Shown in pieces: positions 35,558 to 43,566 of a DNA stretch of 43,566 bases. The stretch is taken from positions 1 through 43,566 of the IMG/VR virus record IMGVR_UViG_3300050821_003198. One strand, written 5' to 3'. Below the pieces are notes generated by a model. The model saw nothing but the letters and a program-made list of their open reading frames with translations, was not told where the DNA came from and searched no databases. The translations under genes and the position numbers were made by a program. The DNA comes from a virus. Positions within the stretch are counted from its first letter, which is position 1, and each line of letters opens with the position of its first letter.

Positions 35558-36586
35558 CTAGCCTCCAGTTGCGCAGGTGCCTAAGTAGGTATATTGGATA
35601 CTATCGCCATTTACAACATTAATAGCTGAAAAGACTTTGTGGTCAAGTATGATTGGCAATAAGTTGAATGCATCAGTGCTACCTGGCGTAGAGCCAGCTG
35701 TACCATCAGTAGACTTATACCAAGCTGGTACGTTTAATACCGATGTAGTGTTAGAGGTTATTAGACCCCAAACTTTAGGTGAAGCGGTAGTGTCTTGGAC
35801 GATGTGTTGCTGTTGGCCTTGGACGGTTGAACTTGATGCGGTATAGGGCGTACCAGTAGCGGTTAGTGATGTCGAGCTTGATGCGGTGGCTGGTGTGCCG
35901 GTAGTGGCCGACAATGAGTTTTGAGTGATCAAGCCCCATTCCGTTACGGCTTCTGTACCAGTGTAGGCAATCGTGGCAACTGTTTGGAACTTCTGTAAGT
36001 TAGCGGCACTGACAAGCGACTGCGTACCAGCAACAGGGTTTTGGCCACCATTGGTTGAAGCAGTTTGGAGCGCAATGTCAGTAGCAGCTGCGGCGGTGAC
36101 ACCTGTACCGGAACAGTGATAGTTAGCCAGCTTTAGCAGGTTGATAGCTGCGCCCGATGGTGCGGCTAAGTTCCAGTCATTGGCTAAAGCTAGTTGCGAG
36201 ACGTTGGTGATCAGACCAGAGCCTAGGTCAAGCTGGGTCTTGTTACGGTATAGGACGCTGTAAAAAGCTCGCTTGATTCGATTCTCTTTGTTGCCAAAAT
36301 ACTCGGTAACATTGAGCTTACGGCCAGTTCCCTCTATGATTTGTTTGCCTTCAAGTTCCTCAGCCGAGTAATTACGGAGATCTCTAGCATTTACAATTCG
36401 GCCATCAGCTAATTTATAATCAGCATCACGAATTACGTCTATAAGTAATTGGCTCTCCATAGCTTGCTTACCATTTACGACAACTGATCGCGTAGCTGAA
36501 CCATGCCTGTCTTGTGTAACTTTAGGTACAAGACCATTGTGGCTAATTGCCGTGCCTAGTACCGGTATTCTGTGAATCTTGCTCAT
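35558..36586 (-). CDS. Structural protein with N-terminal conserved domain, 342 residues
   Basis: The N-terminal half (VVVNGKQAMESQLLIDVIRD, then RAFYSVLYRNKTQLDLGSGL) is alpha/beta; it is followed by a Ser/Thr linker containing two WGLIT(Q/S)N copies around a low-complexity segment. The end LLPIILDHKVFSAINVVNGD, then SIQYTYLG, is a motif seen at the C-termini of various siphovirus virion proteins. Probably a capsid-associated or minor structural protein. It overlaps the upstream gene by four bases. Confidence 0.58.
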   Translation of the reverse strand: MSKIHRIPVLGTAISHNGLVPKVTQDRHGSATRSVVVNGKQAMESQLLIDVIRDADYKLADGRIVNARDLRNYSAEELEGKQIIEGTGRKLNVTEYFGNKENRIKRAFYSVLYRNKTQLDLGSGLITNVSQLALANDWNLAAPSGAAINLLKLANYHCSGTGVTAAAATDIALQTASTNGGQNPVAGTQSLVSAANLQKFQTVATIAYTGTEAVTEWGLITQNSLSATTGTPATASSSTSLTATGTPYTASSSTVQGQQQHIVQDTTASPKVWGLITSNTTSVLNVPAWYKSTDGTAGSTPGSTDAFNLLPIILDHKVFSAINVVNGDSIQYTYLGTCATGG

Positions 36587-36891
36587 GCTGTGGCCTCCGT
36601 GTTTGTGTTAGCTGGTGGATTTAGCTCGGTTTTAAGTTCGCCGGATTGTCCAGCGGGCTTGTCGGTTGGTTTAGCGGATGATTGGTCAAACTCTTTATCT
36701 TCAAAGGCCCGAAGTTCGGCGTCGTCCATAGCGGTTAGGTCAACCAAGCCGGGGTAATTTTCCAGCACGACAGGCGGTTGGTATTGGGCGTGGATGCTTA
36801 CCCGGTCATGGGGCGGGATTTCGCCAACACCGATAACATTAATAACTTTGTCCGTCGTGTTGAAGTATTGTTTTGTTGTTATATCGCTCAT
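36583..36891 (-). CDS. Hypothetical protein, 102 residues
   Basis: The product has a short beta-rich N-terminus (KQYFNTTDKVINVIGVGEIP) and an acidic, Pro/Thr-rich C-terminal tail. The segment GVGEIPPHDRV recalls small N-terminal domains of capsid-proximal accessory proteins, like that of the 131-residue protein at 38040-38435. Function unknown. Confidence 0.58.
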   Translation of the reverse strand: MSDITTKQYFNTTDKVINVIGVGEIPPHDRVSIHAQYQPPVVLENYPGLVDLTAMDDAELRAFEDKEFDQSSAKPTDKPAGQSGELKTELNPPANTNTEATA

Positions 36892-36894
36892 TGG

Positions 36895-37995
36895 TTAGTT
36901 CCTTTCTATGTAAGCTTCAATACTGAATGTCCGGGCCGCGGCTTCGCCACTACCAGTTAGTGTAGCATGCGCCCAGCTTAATGTAACAGCGCTCTTTGTA
37001 GTAGTAATGCTGTCACCGCCAAGGTTTTCAACGTTGGCCGTTATGGTCAAGGCATGACTGGCTACGGCACTTGAAGTTACATCAGGGTGTGCAACCGTAG
37101 CAGTGCTATAAGTCGTGCCAGCGCCGGCTGTGCCATTGATAGCGGCTGCCAGAGCAGTTAGGCTGCCATCGGCATTAACACCACTAATCTTAACTTCGTT
37201 GGCAATTGAGTTTACACCGCCAGTCAAAGTGCCACCAGCACTGAGCGTTAAGTGTGCGGAAGTAGTAGTTAAGACAATTGCATTGCCGCCAGTTCCAAGT
37301 GCCAAAGCTGTGAGTGTGAAAGCGTGGCTGGCTAATGTTCCGGCACTGACCGAGGTATTGGCGACTGTACCTGTAAAGTAGTCCGTGCCAGGTGTACCGG
37401 CACCGTTAATTGCGTAAATAAGACTTTGGGCCGTAGCATCGGCGCTGGCACCGATCTGCACGTCGTTAATGGCCAGCATAACTGTTTTAAAGCGATAAAC
37501 CGTGCTGCCAATCGTCAGGGTATCGCCATCGCTAACATTGGTGGCATTGCCATCTGTTACAGTGCCAGTTGCATAAGCTTCGGTTAAGGCGGTTTTGAAA
37601 GTATAAACTTTAGTGCCACCCGCTAATAAGCCAATGGTAACGGTGTCGGCATTGCTAACATTGGTGTTGTTGCTGGTCAGTACGCCAGTTGCGCCTGTGT
37701 CGCCAGCTACAGCGATGGTCAGCCAAGGATTATTGGCTTGGCAGGCTACCGGTATTGCTAGTGGGTAGTTATTGGCGTCAGCCAGTTTTGTAGCCGTTGA
37801 GCCGGCGCTAAGAGTTGAAAACGTATTAAGATCGCCGACCTGAGCCGAATAAGAGCTGCCAGTTAGGCTAGCTGGTGGTGTGATAACTAAAGCCCTAAGT
37901 AGGCCATTAATGTCTCTGGTGGGTATATCTTGAATGCTGCCAGAGCCTAGCGGGATGGTGACGGACGATGTGTATTTTTGGATTTTGTATCTCAA
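36895..37995 (-). CDS. Structural protein with repeated beta modules, 366 residues
   Basis: After an N-terminal domain of about 110 residues come two or three copies of a module containing SDGDTLTIGSTVYRFKTV or a variant, AINGAGTPGTDYFTGTVAN, then ASHAFTLTALALGTGGNAI. These repeats (GTxYxxxTVAxxxVxxxxxASHALTxTA) are known from phage virion proteins and likely form stacked beta domains on the capsid or tail. It lies in the decoration region downstream of the capsid gene. Confidence 0.65.
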   Translation of the reverse strand: MRYKIQKYTSSVTIPLGSGSIQDIPTRDINGLLRALVITPPASLTGSSYSAQVGDLNTFSTLSAGSTATKLADANNYPLAIPVACQANNPWLTIAVAGDTGATGVLTSNNTNVSNADTVTIGLLAGGTKVYTFKTALTEAYATGTVTDGNATNVSDGDTLTIGSTVYRFKTVMLAINDVQIGASADATAQSLIYAINGAGTPGTDYFTGTVANTSVSAGTLASHAFTLTALALGTGGNAIVLTTTSAHLTLSAGGTLTGGVNSIANEVKISGVNADGSLTALAAAINGTAGAGTTYSTATVAHPDVTSSAVASHALTITANVENLGGDSITTTKSAVTLSWAHATLTGSGEAAARTFSIEAYIERN

Positions 37996-38039
37996 GGTTT
38001 TGTCCTTTCAGGATCACGCCCTTACCATTAGCGCTTTAT

Positions 38040-38435
38040 TTACTGCTGCAGCTGCGGATCTTTGGCGATTTCCTCTGCGCTAGGTGCTTTATCGCCACTG
38101 AGAGCCGCTTTAGCTTTAGCCACGATACCACTTGGCTTGTTGTTGACTATGACTTCGCCGGGTGTCTGGGCTAGTCGTTCGTTGTCGGCTAGGTCTTTTT
38201 TAACTGCTTCGTTAACCTGAGAGTCAACGGTGCCACGCTCAAGCTGTTGTTCTTCCTCTGCGCTAGGTGCTGGCGGGGTCTCGGTGTTGGTTTCTGACGC
38301 TGCGGCCTCGGTATCTTCAATCACGCCATAGCTCAGTAATTCCTTAGCCGCTTCGGCATCGAGGTCGCTAATGATCTCCCCGGGTTTGTAAAGTTGTCCG
38401 TTGCGATTAAGTTGAGATACTACTTTGTATGGCAT
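38040..38435 (-). CDS. Hypothetical protein, 131 residues
   Basis: It begins MPYKVVSQLNRNGQLYKPGE, a small beta unit that could dock to the capsid or tail, then becomes acidic and Glu/Ala/Pro-rich (TEAAASETNTETPPAPSAEE), ending in a helical Lys/Ala segment. Unlike its neighbours it is strongly charged and probably mostly disordered. Function unknown. Confidence 0.6.
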   Translation of the reverse strand: MPYKVVSQLNRNGQLYKPGEIISDLDAEAAKELLSYGVIEDTEAAASETNTETPPAPSAEEEQQLERGTVDSQVNEAVKKDLADNERLAQTPGEVIVNNKPSGIVAKAKAALSGDKAPSAEEIAKDPQLQQ

Positions 38436-38447
38436 CGTTTATTTCTC

Positions 38448-39275
38448 CTAGCTAGTGGTGGCGTTAGAGTTTGTTAATTCTTTGGTGACATAGACGGCTC
38501 GGAAAGTATGTGTATTACCTAAAGTGGTGTTAAAGATAACGGTATTCTGGCTAATAACAGTCGCGCTATAGGCAATAGTAGCTCTTGTGGCTTCAAAGGT
38601 GCCGTCATACGAGCCTTGCAGGTATTCGTCAGCATCCATTAGCCGATCAAGTCCTAAAGCCGCCCCAGTACCAACCTCAACGCCGGCATTAGCGTCTATA
38701 GCCGTACAGGCTGAAGTATCGATATTGGTAATGGTCTTAAAGGCTTTTACACCATTAACGCTGGTATTGCCATTTAAGGTTATTGCATCACTAATAGCAG
38801 CGCCTCTAATGTCTGTACCGCTAACAGTAACTACACCTGCGGCGTCATGGTCGCTGCCCGTGCTAACAATCGTGACTATGCGTGGAAAGTCCGGTTGGCC
38901 AAAACCAGCCGTGGCAGCCGAGAAGGTAATAGTCGCGTCACCAGTGCCGGAAGCCTTAGTTAAGGTCGTGCCGCTTGGCGCACCACTACCGCTTAAGTAG
39001 AGGGTTGTGCCGCTGGAAATAGTAGCTAGAACAGTATATGTAACGCCGTTATTGGTGTAGGTAGCCGCAGCCGTAGCGTTAGCGCTAGTTACGGTAAAGG
39101 TATAGAAGTTAGCCGAGGGAATACTAGCAGCCGTAATGATGGCTGGCATGATAGCCGTAGCCGAACTGACGGCCGGGTGAGTCCACTTCTGGCGACGGAT
39201 GTAGCCAGAGTTAGTCATTACCAGATTGCGTACTTCGTTCTTTTGAGGTTGTAGGTCAATGTCGATTGTGTTCAT
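38448..39275 (-). CDS. Capsid-proximal beta-rich protein, 275 residues
   Basis: It begins with a conserved-looking VRNLVMTNSGYIRRQKWTHP and contains an inserted beta module (SANATAAATYTNNGVTYTVL) and then FPRIVTIVSTGSDHDAAGVV, TVSGTDIRGAAISDAITLNG. Similar proteins lie right after the capsid gene in related phages and are annotated as structural or head-tail adaptor proteins. The inserted module is a generic decoration domain. Confidence 0.6.
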   Translation of the reverse strand: MNTIDIDLQPQKNEVRNLVMTNSGYIRRQKWTHPAVSSATAIMPAIITAASIPSANFYTFTVTSANATAAATYTNNGVTYTVLATISSGTTLYLSGSGAPSGTTLTKASGTGDATITFSAATAGFGQPDFPRIVTIVSTGSDHDAAGVVTVSGTDIRGAAISDAITLNGNTSVNGVKAFKTITNIDTSACTAIDANAGVEVGTGAALGLDRLMDADEYLQGSYDGTFEATRATIAYSATVISQNTVIFNTTLGNTHTFRAVYVTKELTNSNATTS

Positions 39276-39286
39276 ATTGGCCTACC

Positions 39287-40234
39287 TTATAGTCCTGATG
39301 CGATCGCACTCTTTATGAGATAAAATGCCTCCGCGCCAACTACTTGAGGAACGTAGTAGTCGTTATTTCTGATCCACTTAGTTTTCTTGCCTTGCTCGAA
39401 CCAACTGTCAACGTAACGGCCATTTTCCAGAGTGAAGGTGTAAGCACCGTTAACTGTTCGCAGACCTGGTGTTTTTGTAACATAGCCTAGAATTACGTCT
39501 TGGCCCCAGATGTAAGCGTTAGACGCAGCCAAACCTTCAGCGGCAGAGTCGTAAACAGCGCTCGATACTATCAAGTTCTGTACACCCCACTGCGCTAGCA
39601 GCTTAAGCATCATTTCCTGAGTTAGAGATACGACACCGGCATACTTAACGGATTCGATCAACTGTGGGTGCCTAGACAGCCAGCTATATGTCTCGTAGCT
39701 CATAGCTATCGTGTTGGCAGGCTTTAGGCCGTACAAACGCTGGGTATCAAGACCCAAGCGAATGTCGTCAAGCGGAGCCGAGCTAGCGTAGTTATTCCAT
39801 TGGTTAGTACCGGAAAGAGTTACGTTGTTGGTAATTGTGGAAGTGCTAGAAAGTAGCGAGTGGACAGCCAACTCTTTAGTGATAGCTAGCTTTTCGCTTA
39901 ACAAGTTAGTAATGTCGATCTCGAAGTCTAGTGGCGCTTCAGCCATTTCGTCTTGGTCGAAGTCGATACCATCCTTAAGTTCGTGTCCACGCAGCGGGCC
40001 AAAGGCTTTACTTTGGATGTTGCCCTGAACTTGATTGGTTTCACCAAAACGAGTTCTAGTGTCATCAAGCGCTTGCTTCAGGGTGTCTTTACCGTAGAAC
40101 CAGATGTTGAAGGTCTTTTTAGGGACACTTACCATAGGCGCTAGTTGTTCGGCAATAAACTGGGTCGGGTCGTTGAAGAACGCTTGTGAAACGTTGGTTA
40201 GTGGGATATCCGGGGTAAAATATTGGCCTTGCAT
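39287..40234 (-). CDS. Major capsid protein
   Basis: The 315-residue product follows the protease/scaffold and decoration genes. It has the HK97-fold signature seen in Mu-type capsids: an N-terminal YFTPDIPLTNVSQAFFNDPT, IAEQLAPMVSVPKKTFNIWF, the spine-helix region EAPLDFEIDITNLLSEKLAI, and NTIAMSYETYSWLSRHPQLI. The C-terminus ENGRYVDSWFEQGKKTKWIR closes the A domain. No separate delta-domain is seen; scaffolding is supplied by the upstream gene. Confidence 0.88.
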   Translation of the reverse strand: MQGQYFTPDIPLTNVSQAFFNDPTQFIAEQLAPMVSVPKKTFNIWFYGKDTLKQALDDTRTRFGETNQVQGNIQSKAFGPLRGHELKDGIDFDQDEMAEAPLDFEIDITNLLSEKLAITKELAVHSLLSSTSTITNNVTLSGTNQWNNYASSAPLDDIRLGLDTQRLYGLKPANTIAMSYETYSWLSRHPQLIESVKYAGVVSLTQEMMLKLLAQWGVQNLIVSSAVYDSAAEGLAASNAYIWGQDVILGYVTKTPGLRTVNGAYTFTLENGRYVDSWFEQGKKTKWIRNNDYYVPQVVGAEAFYLIKSAIASGL

Positions 40235-40254
40235 GTTTGTTTTCCTTCTCTAGT

Positions 40255-40689
40255 TTATGATTGCTCTAAGTGATTGATTGGCAGATACTCGATTACCTGA
40301 CCGGCAACGCCAGCTTCCATAGCCTTACCGATAACAATGTTACCTGATGTGGTAGTCGTGATCGCGCCGCTATCAGTATCACAAGTCAAAAGATCGTTAA
40401 TCGATACGCCAGCACTGTTAACGCCAACCTTGACCTTAAAGGTACCTTCAGCGTTACGGGCAATAACCGAGGCTACCTCGCCGGCAGCCGGGCTGTTGTT
40501 AAGCACGCCAATGATATTAGCGTCAGTAGCGGAAGTAGCTAAAACGACTTTGCGAAGCGTAGTGTTGGCAGTCGAAGCGGCCAAAGACACGATACGGAAC
40601 AAGTTAACTGGTACGCCGCCTGAATCAACCGCGCTTAAGTCAGCGTCAGTGATGATTGATAATGCGCGGCCTGTTGAATATTGCGACAT
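40255..40689 (-). CDS. Head decoration/cement protein (DUF2190-like)
   Basis: The 144-residue product (NLFRIVSLAASTANTTLRKV, then VLATSATDANIIGVLNNSPA, VIARNAEGTFKVKVG and DLLTCDTDSGAITTTTSGNI) follows the pattern of DUF2190 cement proteins, which trimerise on the outside of the capsid. It lies directly upstream of the capsid gene in transcription order. Confidence 0.75.
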   Translation of the reverse strand: MSQYSTGRALSIITDADLSAVDSGGVPVNLFRIVSLAASTANTTLRKVVLATSATDANIIGVLNNSPAAGEVASVIARNAEGTFKVKVGVNSAGVSINDLLTCDTDSGAITTTTSGNIVIGKAMEAGVAGQVIEYLPINHLEQS

Positions 40690-40691
40690 GG

Positions 40692-42206
40692 TTATGCTCC
40701 TGCCTTAGTTAGCTGTTCTTGGCGGTCTTGATTGCGTAGGTCTTCTTTTTCTCGGTAAAGCTGTTTCAGAGCGTCAGAGTAAAGCAGCTCTTTGCCTTCT
40801 TTGGCAGCCTTGTCGACTCTTTCTCTAGCCAATACGTCAAGTTGCTCACGAGCGGTAGAACCGGCATTAACATCCTCGCCAGTACCAATCTCGTTAGCCA
40901 GCTGCTCATTAGCGGGCAATGCGTCAAGAGCGTCTTTGACGGTTTTTTCTTCGTCCTCATTAGCGGCTTCCAGTAATTGCTTGCCCCAGAAACCATCGAG
41001 TTTAGCCTGATCTTGCTTAATAGCGCCACGCTTAACGTGTTTGTCCAAGGTGCGCTGTACATCCTCGTTGCGGTATTTATCGATTGTGCTTTCCATGCGA
41101 TTAAGTCGGTCTTTTTCCACAGTATCGGTTGTAGCGTCGACAACCTTTTTGCTGCCGTCTTTGATGGCGGCTAGTGTCTGCTTTTCTTCGTCGGATAATT
41201 TGTCGGCGTCGTTGCCTTCTTCTTCTTCTTCCTCTTCGTCTTCAGCGTCGAGTTTGAACTTGGTAAGCTCCTCTTTGGTTAGCTCGGTTTTCTTTTCGGT
41301 AATAAAATCTAGTTCAGGGACGGTTAGTGCGTCTCGTTCCTTTACGCGTAGCTCATCCAAATTCATGCTTGGCTCCTTTGGTTTTTGTTCGAGGTCATAG
41401 ACGTATATTACATTATCAAAATCCTGTGTCAAATGTCCAGTGCGATCAGCACGTATTGGCGGCATGCCTCTCAGGAAAGGTATATTGGTTAGCCCGGCAC
41501 CCTCGATAACATTGGCAATTTTCTCTTTGAGATTAGTTGGATTCGCCCACATTGACAGCTTGCCGTTCTTCTCGCCAAAGCTGCCCATAGGAGATACACA
41601 TTTGAATTTGCCGGACTGAATAGCTTGCGAGCCGGTTTCTGTCCACTCGACCGGATTAGCGTAAAGCGTGGCTTTGGTGTCGTCGCTTGGGTCAATTTGC
41701 AGCTCAAGGCCTTTTATCCAGCCGGCGGCTTCATCAGCGTAGTTGTGAGCAAAATCGATAGCTAAACCAGTGCTGGCATCTTCTGTTGGAAAGCCGACGC
41801 CATTATCAAAGTTTTCTTTCATCTGTTTCAAGTGATCGAGGTTTACTTTGAAGTTGCCTTTGACGCTATTCTTCCAGTCGCCAGTTACGAACAATGGAAA
41901 CTTAGTCGGTACGTGGCCTTCGCTGTCAAGCGTAATCGCGGTGGCGCTAAAGGTCAGTTTTTCTTCGTCGTCAAGTGAAGCTTGCGTTTGAGCTAAGGCT
42001 TTTTGGAGTTTGGCTTTGACGCTGGCTCGCTCGGTATCGCTCATGCCCTGAACCTGGTTAAGCCGAGCTAGAGCGTTTGCGGTGTGGTTATGATCAACTT
42101 TGCCGTTTGCGTCTTTGTACGGTAAATGACGACCGCCTTTGCTGTCTATCCAAGCAAAGCTACTGTTTGGTAAGGAGTTTATGTATTTTGATGTCCATGT
42201 AGCCAT
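40692..42206 (-). CDS. Mu gpI-like capsid protease with scaffold domain
   Basis: Residues about 8-75 form a DUF6582-like domain: SLPNSSFAWIDSKGGRHLPY, then ALARLNQVQGMSDTERASVK. Residues about 85-265 match the Mu gpI protease: FPLFVTGDWKNSVKGNFKVN, AIDFAHNYADEAAGWIKGLE and FKCVSPMGSF, whose H, D and S are candidate active-site residues. The remainder is an acidic coiled-coil scaffold with a run of Glu (DAEDEEEEEEEGNDADK), consumed in capsid maturation. An internal start for a separate scaffold, as in Mu and lambda, is plausible at ATG 41365 (MNLDELRVKERD). Confidence 0.85.
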   Translation of the reverse strand: MATWTSKYINSLPNSSFAWIDSKGGRHLPYKDANGKVDHNHTANALARLNQVQGMSDTERASVKAKLQKALAQTQASLDDEEKLTFSATAITLDSEGHVPTKFPLFVTGDWKNSVKGNFKVNLDHLKQMKENFDNGVGFPTEDASTGLAIDFAHNYADEAAGWIKGLELQIDPSDDTKATLYANPVEWTETGSQAIQSGKFKCVSPMGSFGEKNGKLSMWANPTNLKEKIANVIEGAGLTNIPFLRGMPPIRADRTGHLTQDFDNVIYVYDLEQKPKEPSMNLDELRVKERDALTVPELDFITEKKTELTKEELTKFKLDAEDEEEEEEEGNDADKLSDEEKQTLAAIKDGSKKVVDATTDTVEKDRLNRMESTIDKYRNEDVQRTLDKHVKRGAIKQDQAKLDGFWGKQLLEAANEDEEKTVKDALDALPANEQLANEIGTGEDVNAGSTAREQLDVLARERVDKAAKEGKELLYSDALKQLYREKEDLRNQDRQEQLTKAGA

Positions 42207-42240
42207 GTTGTTTTAATAATCCTAGCTGACTCAGTTTTTG

Positions 42241-43131
42241 TCAACCGTATCCGCCGGCATCCCACTCTTCCTGGTAGATCAGTCTAAGGGCGCACCTACA
42301 CCTAGGATGGGCGGTAGGTTCGCTATCGCCGCTAACAAAATCATCATCAAACGGTATTGGGCCTTCAGCTTCATTATCGGCGCATTCGTCCTCGGCACCA
42401 GCCGTTTCCCATTCCTTGCCAACTGCATCAGATTGATTACCAAACTCCATAAGCCCAGCATTGTAGGCATTAACGCTTTCGGTTTGAGCGATTAATTCGG
42501 CTCGATCAACCGGGTCAATGATGTCCGACATACGCTGTACAGCTTCGTCGGTTGTTTCGCCAAGGCCAAGACTGGTTTTTATGCTCGTGGCAATATCGTT
42601 TCTAACCGTATCCATGATGTTGTAGGCGGTATTCGGGTTATCGACAATGCTACCGTCTTTCAGGACTTTTTTACCTACCAGACTAGCGACATGTTTAGTC
42701 GACAGGTTTTGAATGATAGCGTTGACGCCAGGCAAACCAAGCGTCGGCGCTTTAGGCGCTAGCTCGGCAGCAATAAAACCAGCTTTAGTAGCTTTTTCAA
42801 TGGTCTTGAGCGTAAGTTTTATAAACGGCGTATCGTTGTTATCAATCTGCTCGTCGTTAACGATGACGTCAATGTTGTAGTCCAGCTTTTGCCTGTCGAG
42901 CGTGTTATGTCTGTTTTGGCCGACTTGGTATTCGTAGTGCTGCCAGTTAACGAAATCATGGACTTTAGACTGCATGTTCTTGAAAAACTTGGTTAACACT
43001 AGCTGTAATTCGGCTTCGGCTTTAATCAGCTGGGCGTGCTGTTCGGGAGTATTACTGTAGCTTGGGGCAAAGTTTTCGGTAGCAGCTAACATAGCCGTTA
43101 AACGTACAGCCTCACGTTCTAGCGTGTTCAT
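42241..43131 (-). CDS. Minor head protein (Mu gpF / SPP1 gp7-like)
   Basis: The 296-residue product carries the head morphogenesis domain: a helical N-terminus, then KTSLGLGETTDEAVQRMSDI, RAELIAQTESVNAYNAG, and the C-terminal PTAHPRCRCALRLIYQEEW, where HPxCRC is the family hallmark. It lies between portal and protease genes, as in Mu and SPP1, and is likely carried within the head near the portal. Its stop is 34 bases from the protease gene start. Confidence 0.88.
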   Translation of the reverse strand: MNTLEREAVRLTAMLAATENFAPSYSNTPEQHAQLIKAEAELQLVLTKFFKNMQSKVHDFVNWQHYEYQVGQNRHNTLDRQKLDYNIDVIVNDEQIDNNDTPFIKLTLKTIEKATKAGFIAAELAPKAPTLGLPGVNAIIQNLSTKHVASLVGKKVLKDGSIVDNPNTAYNIMDTVRNDIATSIKTSLGLGETTDEAVQRMSDIIDPVDRAELIAQTESVNAYNAGLMEFGNQSDAVGKEWETAGAEDECADNEAEGPIPFDDDFVSGDSEPTAHPRCRCALRLIYQEEWDAGGYG

Positions 43132-43566
43132 TTACGCCCCTACTAGTCGCATCAGTTTTTGCTGGGCTTGTTTGGCTTGGGCGATAGCTTCCGTAGCATT
43201 AGCGGGTGGTTTGGGTGCTGGTTGCGGCGGTTGAGGTTGACCTAGTGGCACCGGAGCGTTTGGGTCTGGCGCTGGTAATGTGCCACCAATCGGAGGAACA
43301 CCCGCCACAGTAATCTTTTCAGCTTCAGCCTTAGCGGCAATGTTTTTATCGTAAGCTTCGTAATCTTCTTCGGTTAACTCAGGCATATTGAGCATTCGTC
43401 TAAAGCGGTTTTCACTATCACGATCAGGGTGAACAGCACCGGCGCTCATCAACATTTGCACGGCCTTAGAAACTTCGGTTACATCCTCGTCGCTAATAGT
43501 GCTGTGCTTAAGCTTAGGGTAGCCATTTGGCAGATTAGAATAGTTGAGGTCAACCCATCTGTTAGC
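43132..43566 (-). CDS. Portal protein, C-terminal part (continues from base 1)
   Basis: This is the C-terminal end of the portal gene that starts at 1073. It reads in frame from base 1 to 43537 (the last 29 bases of the window repeat bases 1-29). The segment contains the helix KAVQMLMSAGAVHPDRDSEN, RFRRMLNMPELTEEDYEA, and a Pro/Ala-rich end. It stops one base before the minor head gene start. The Pro-rich tail (PVPLGQPQPPQPAPKPPANA) is probably disordered. Confidence 0.88.
   Translation of the reverse strand, partial: ANRWVDLNYSNLPNGYPKLKHSTISDEDVTEVSKAVQMLMSAGAVHPDRDSENRFRRMLNMPELTEEDYEAYDKNIAAKAEAEKITVAGVPPIGGTLPAPDPNAPVPLGQPQPPQPAPKPPANATEAIAQAKQAQQKLMRLVGA
43538..43566. repeat. Terminal direct repeat, right copy
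   Basis: Identical to bases 1-29, inside the portal gene; see the left copy. Confidence 0.95.

Noticed and set aside
1-43566. tRNA genes, rRNA and CRISPR arrays
   Set aside because: Reading the intergenic regions on both strands showed no cloverleaf with a conserved T-arm, no rRNA segments and no regularly spaced direct repeats of CRISPR type.

Overview
This window is best read as one complete circular (or circularly permuted) tailed-phage genome of about 43.54 kb. Its last 29 bases repeat its first 29, and the portal gene reads in frame across that join. The virion genes describe a long-tailed, non-contractile siphovirus: a Mu-type head set (gp29-like portal, gpF-like minor head protein, gpI-like protease/scaffold), a tail tube, frameshifted tail chaperones, a TP901-type tape measure and a Dit protein. 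A DnaD-like replisome organizer, RecT plus a YqaJ-type exonuclease, a C39-like lysin and clear AGGAG-type ribosome binding sites fit a monoderm (Gram-positive-type) host. TGA is used as a stop throughout, often in ATGA overlaps, so hosts that recode TGA are unlikely. A Patescibacteria/Saccharibacteria or actinobacterial-like host is possible, but I cannot prove it from the sequence. No integrase, transposase, tRNA, rRNA or CRISPR array was seen.

Layout. (1) About 4870 down to 1, then wrapping from 43537 down to 19011, is one long leftward unit. It starts with a regulated leader, a 35-residue acidic ORF, the replisome organizer and small genes, then TerS, TerL, portal, minor head, protease, decoration protein and major capsid. 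Next come a series of Ser/Thr/Gly-rich structural proteins, including an 857-residue protein with about 21 copies of an 18-residue repeat, then head-tail connectors, tail tube, chaperones, tape measure, Dit, baseplate protein, fibre, lysin, holin candidate and a VRR-NUC nuclease. (2) 5011-5947 is a small rightward group of membrane micropeptides, a zinc-binding protein and an XhlA-like coiled-coil/membrane protein. (3) 11782 down to 5972 is a leftward accessory region of about 23 tiny, mostly overlapping genes of unknown function. It includes a secreted 8-cysteine protein, zinc-ribbon peptides, swapped-cassette repeats and a GC-rich insert. (4) 11783-12458 is a divergent switch: a ribbon-helix-helix protein and an HNH protein face the accessory operon across repeated TAGTACC/GGTACTA sites. 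(5) 12592-14637 is leftward and carries a ParB-like protein, a DUF559-like nuclease and an HNH protein. Within it, a 480-base non-coding stretch looks like a promoter, leader ORF and terminator, or a small RNA. (6) 14680-19010 is the rightward recombination module: an operator-rich promoter, a Gp157-like protein, RecT, YqaJ nuclease, then small DNA-binding, zinc and membrane proteins. It collides head-on with the end of the late unit at 19010/19011.

How it may work (inference): the rightward early unit supplies annealing and exonuclease functions, and the replisome organizer near 4 kb recruits host replication proteins. The late unit then packages DNA and builds the virion, ending with lysis. 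The features most worth follow-up are promoters that place the -10 box only 5-9 bases before an ATG (apparently leaderless mRNAs), a 16-base promoter element shared by two loci, the possible attenuator at 13408-13684, the 18-residue repeat protein, and the exchangeable cassettes in the accessory operon.
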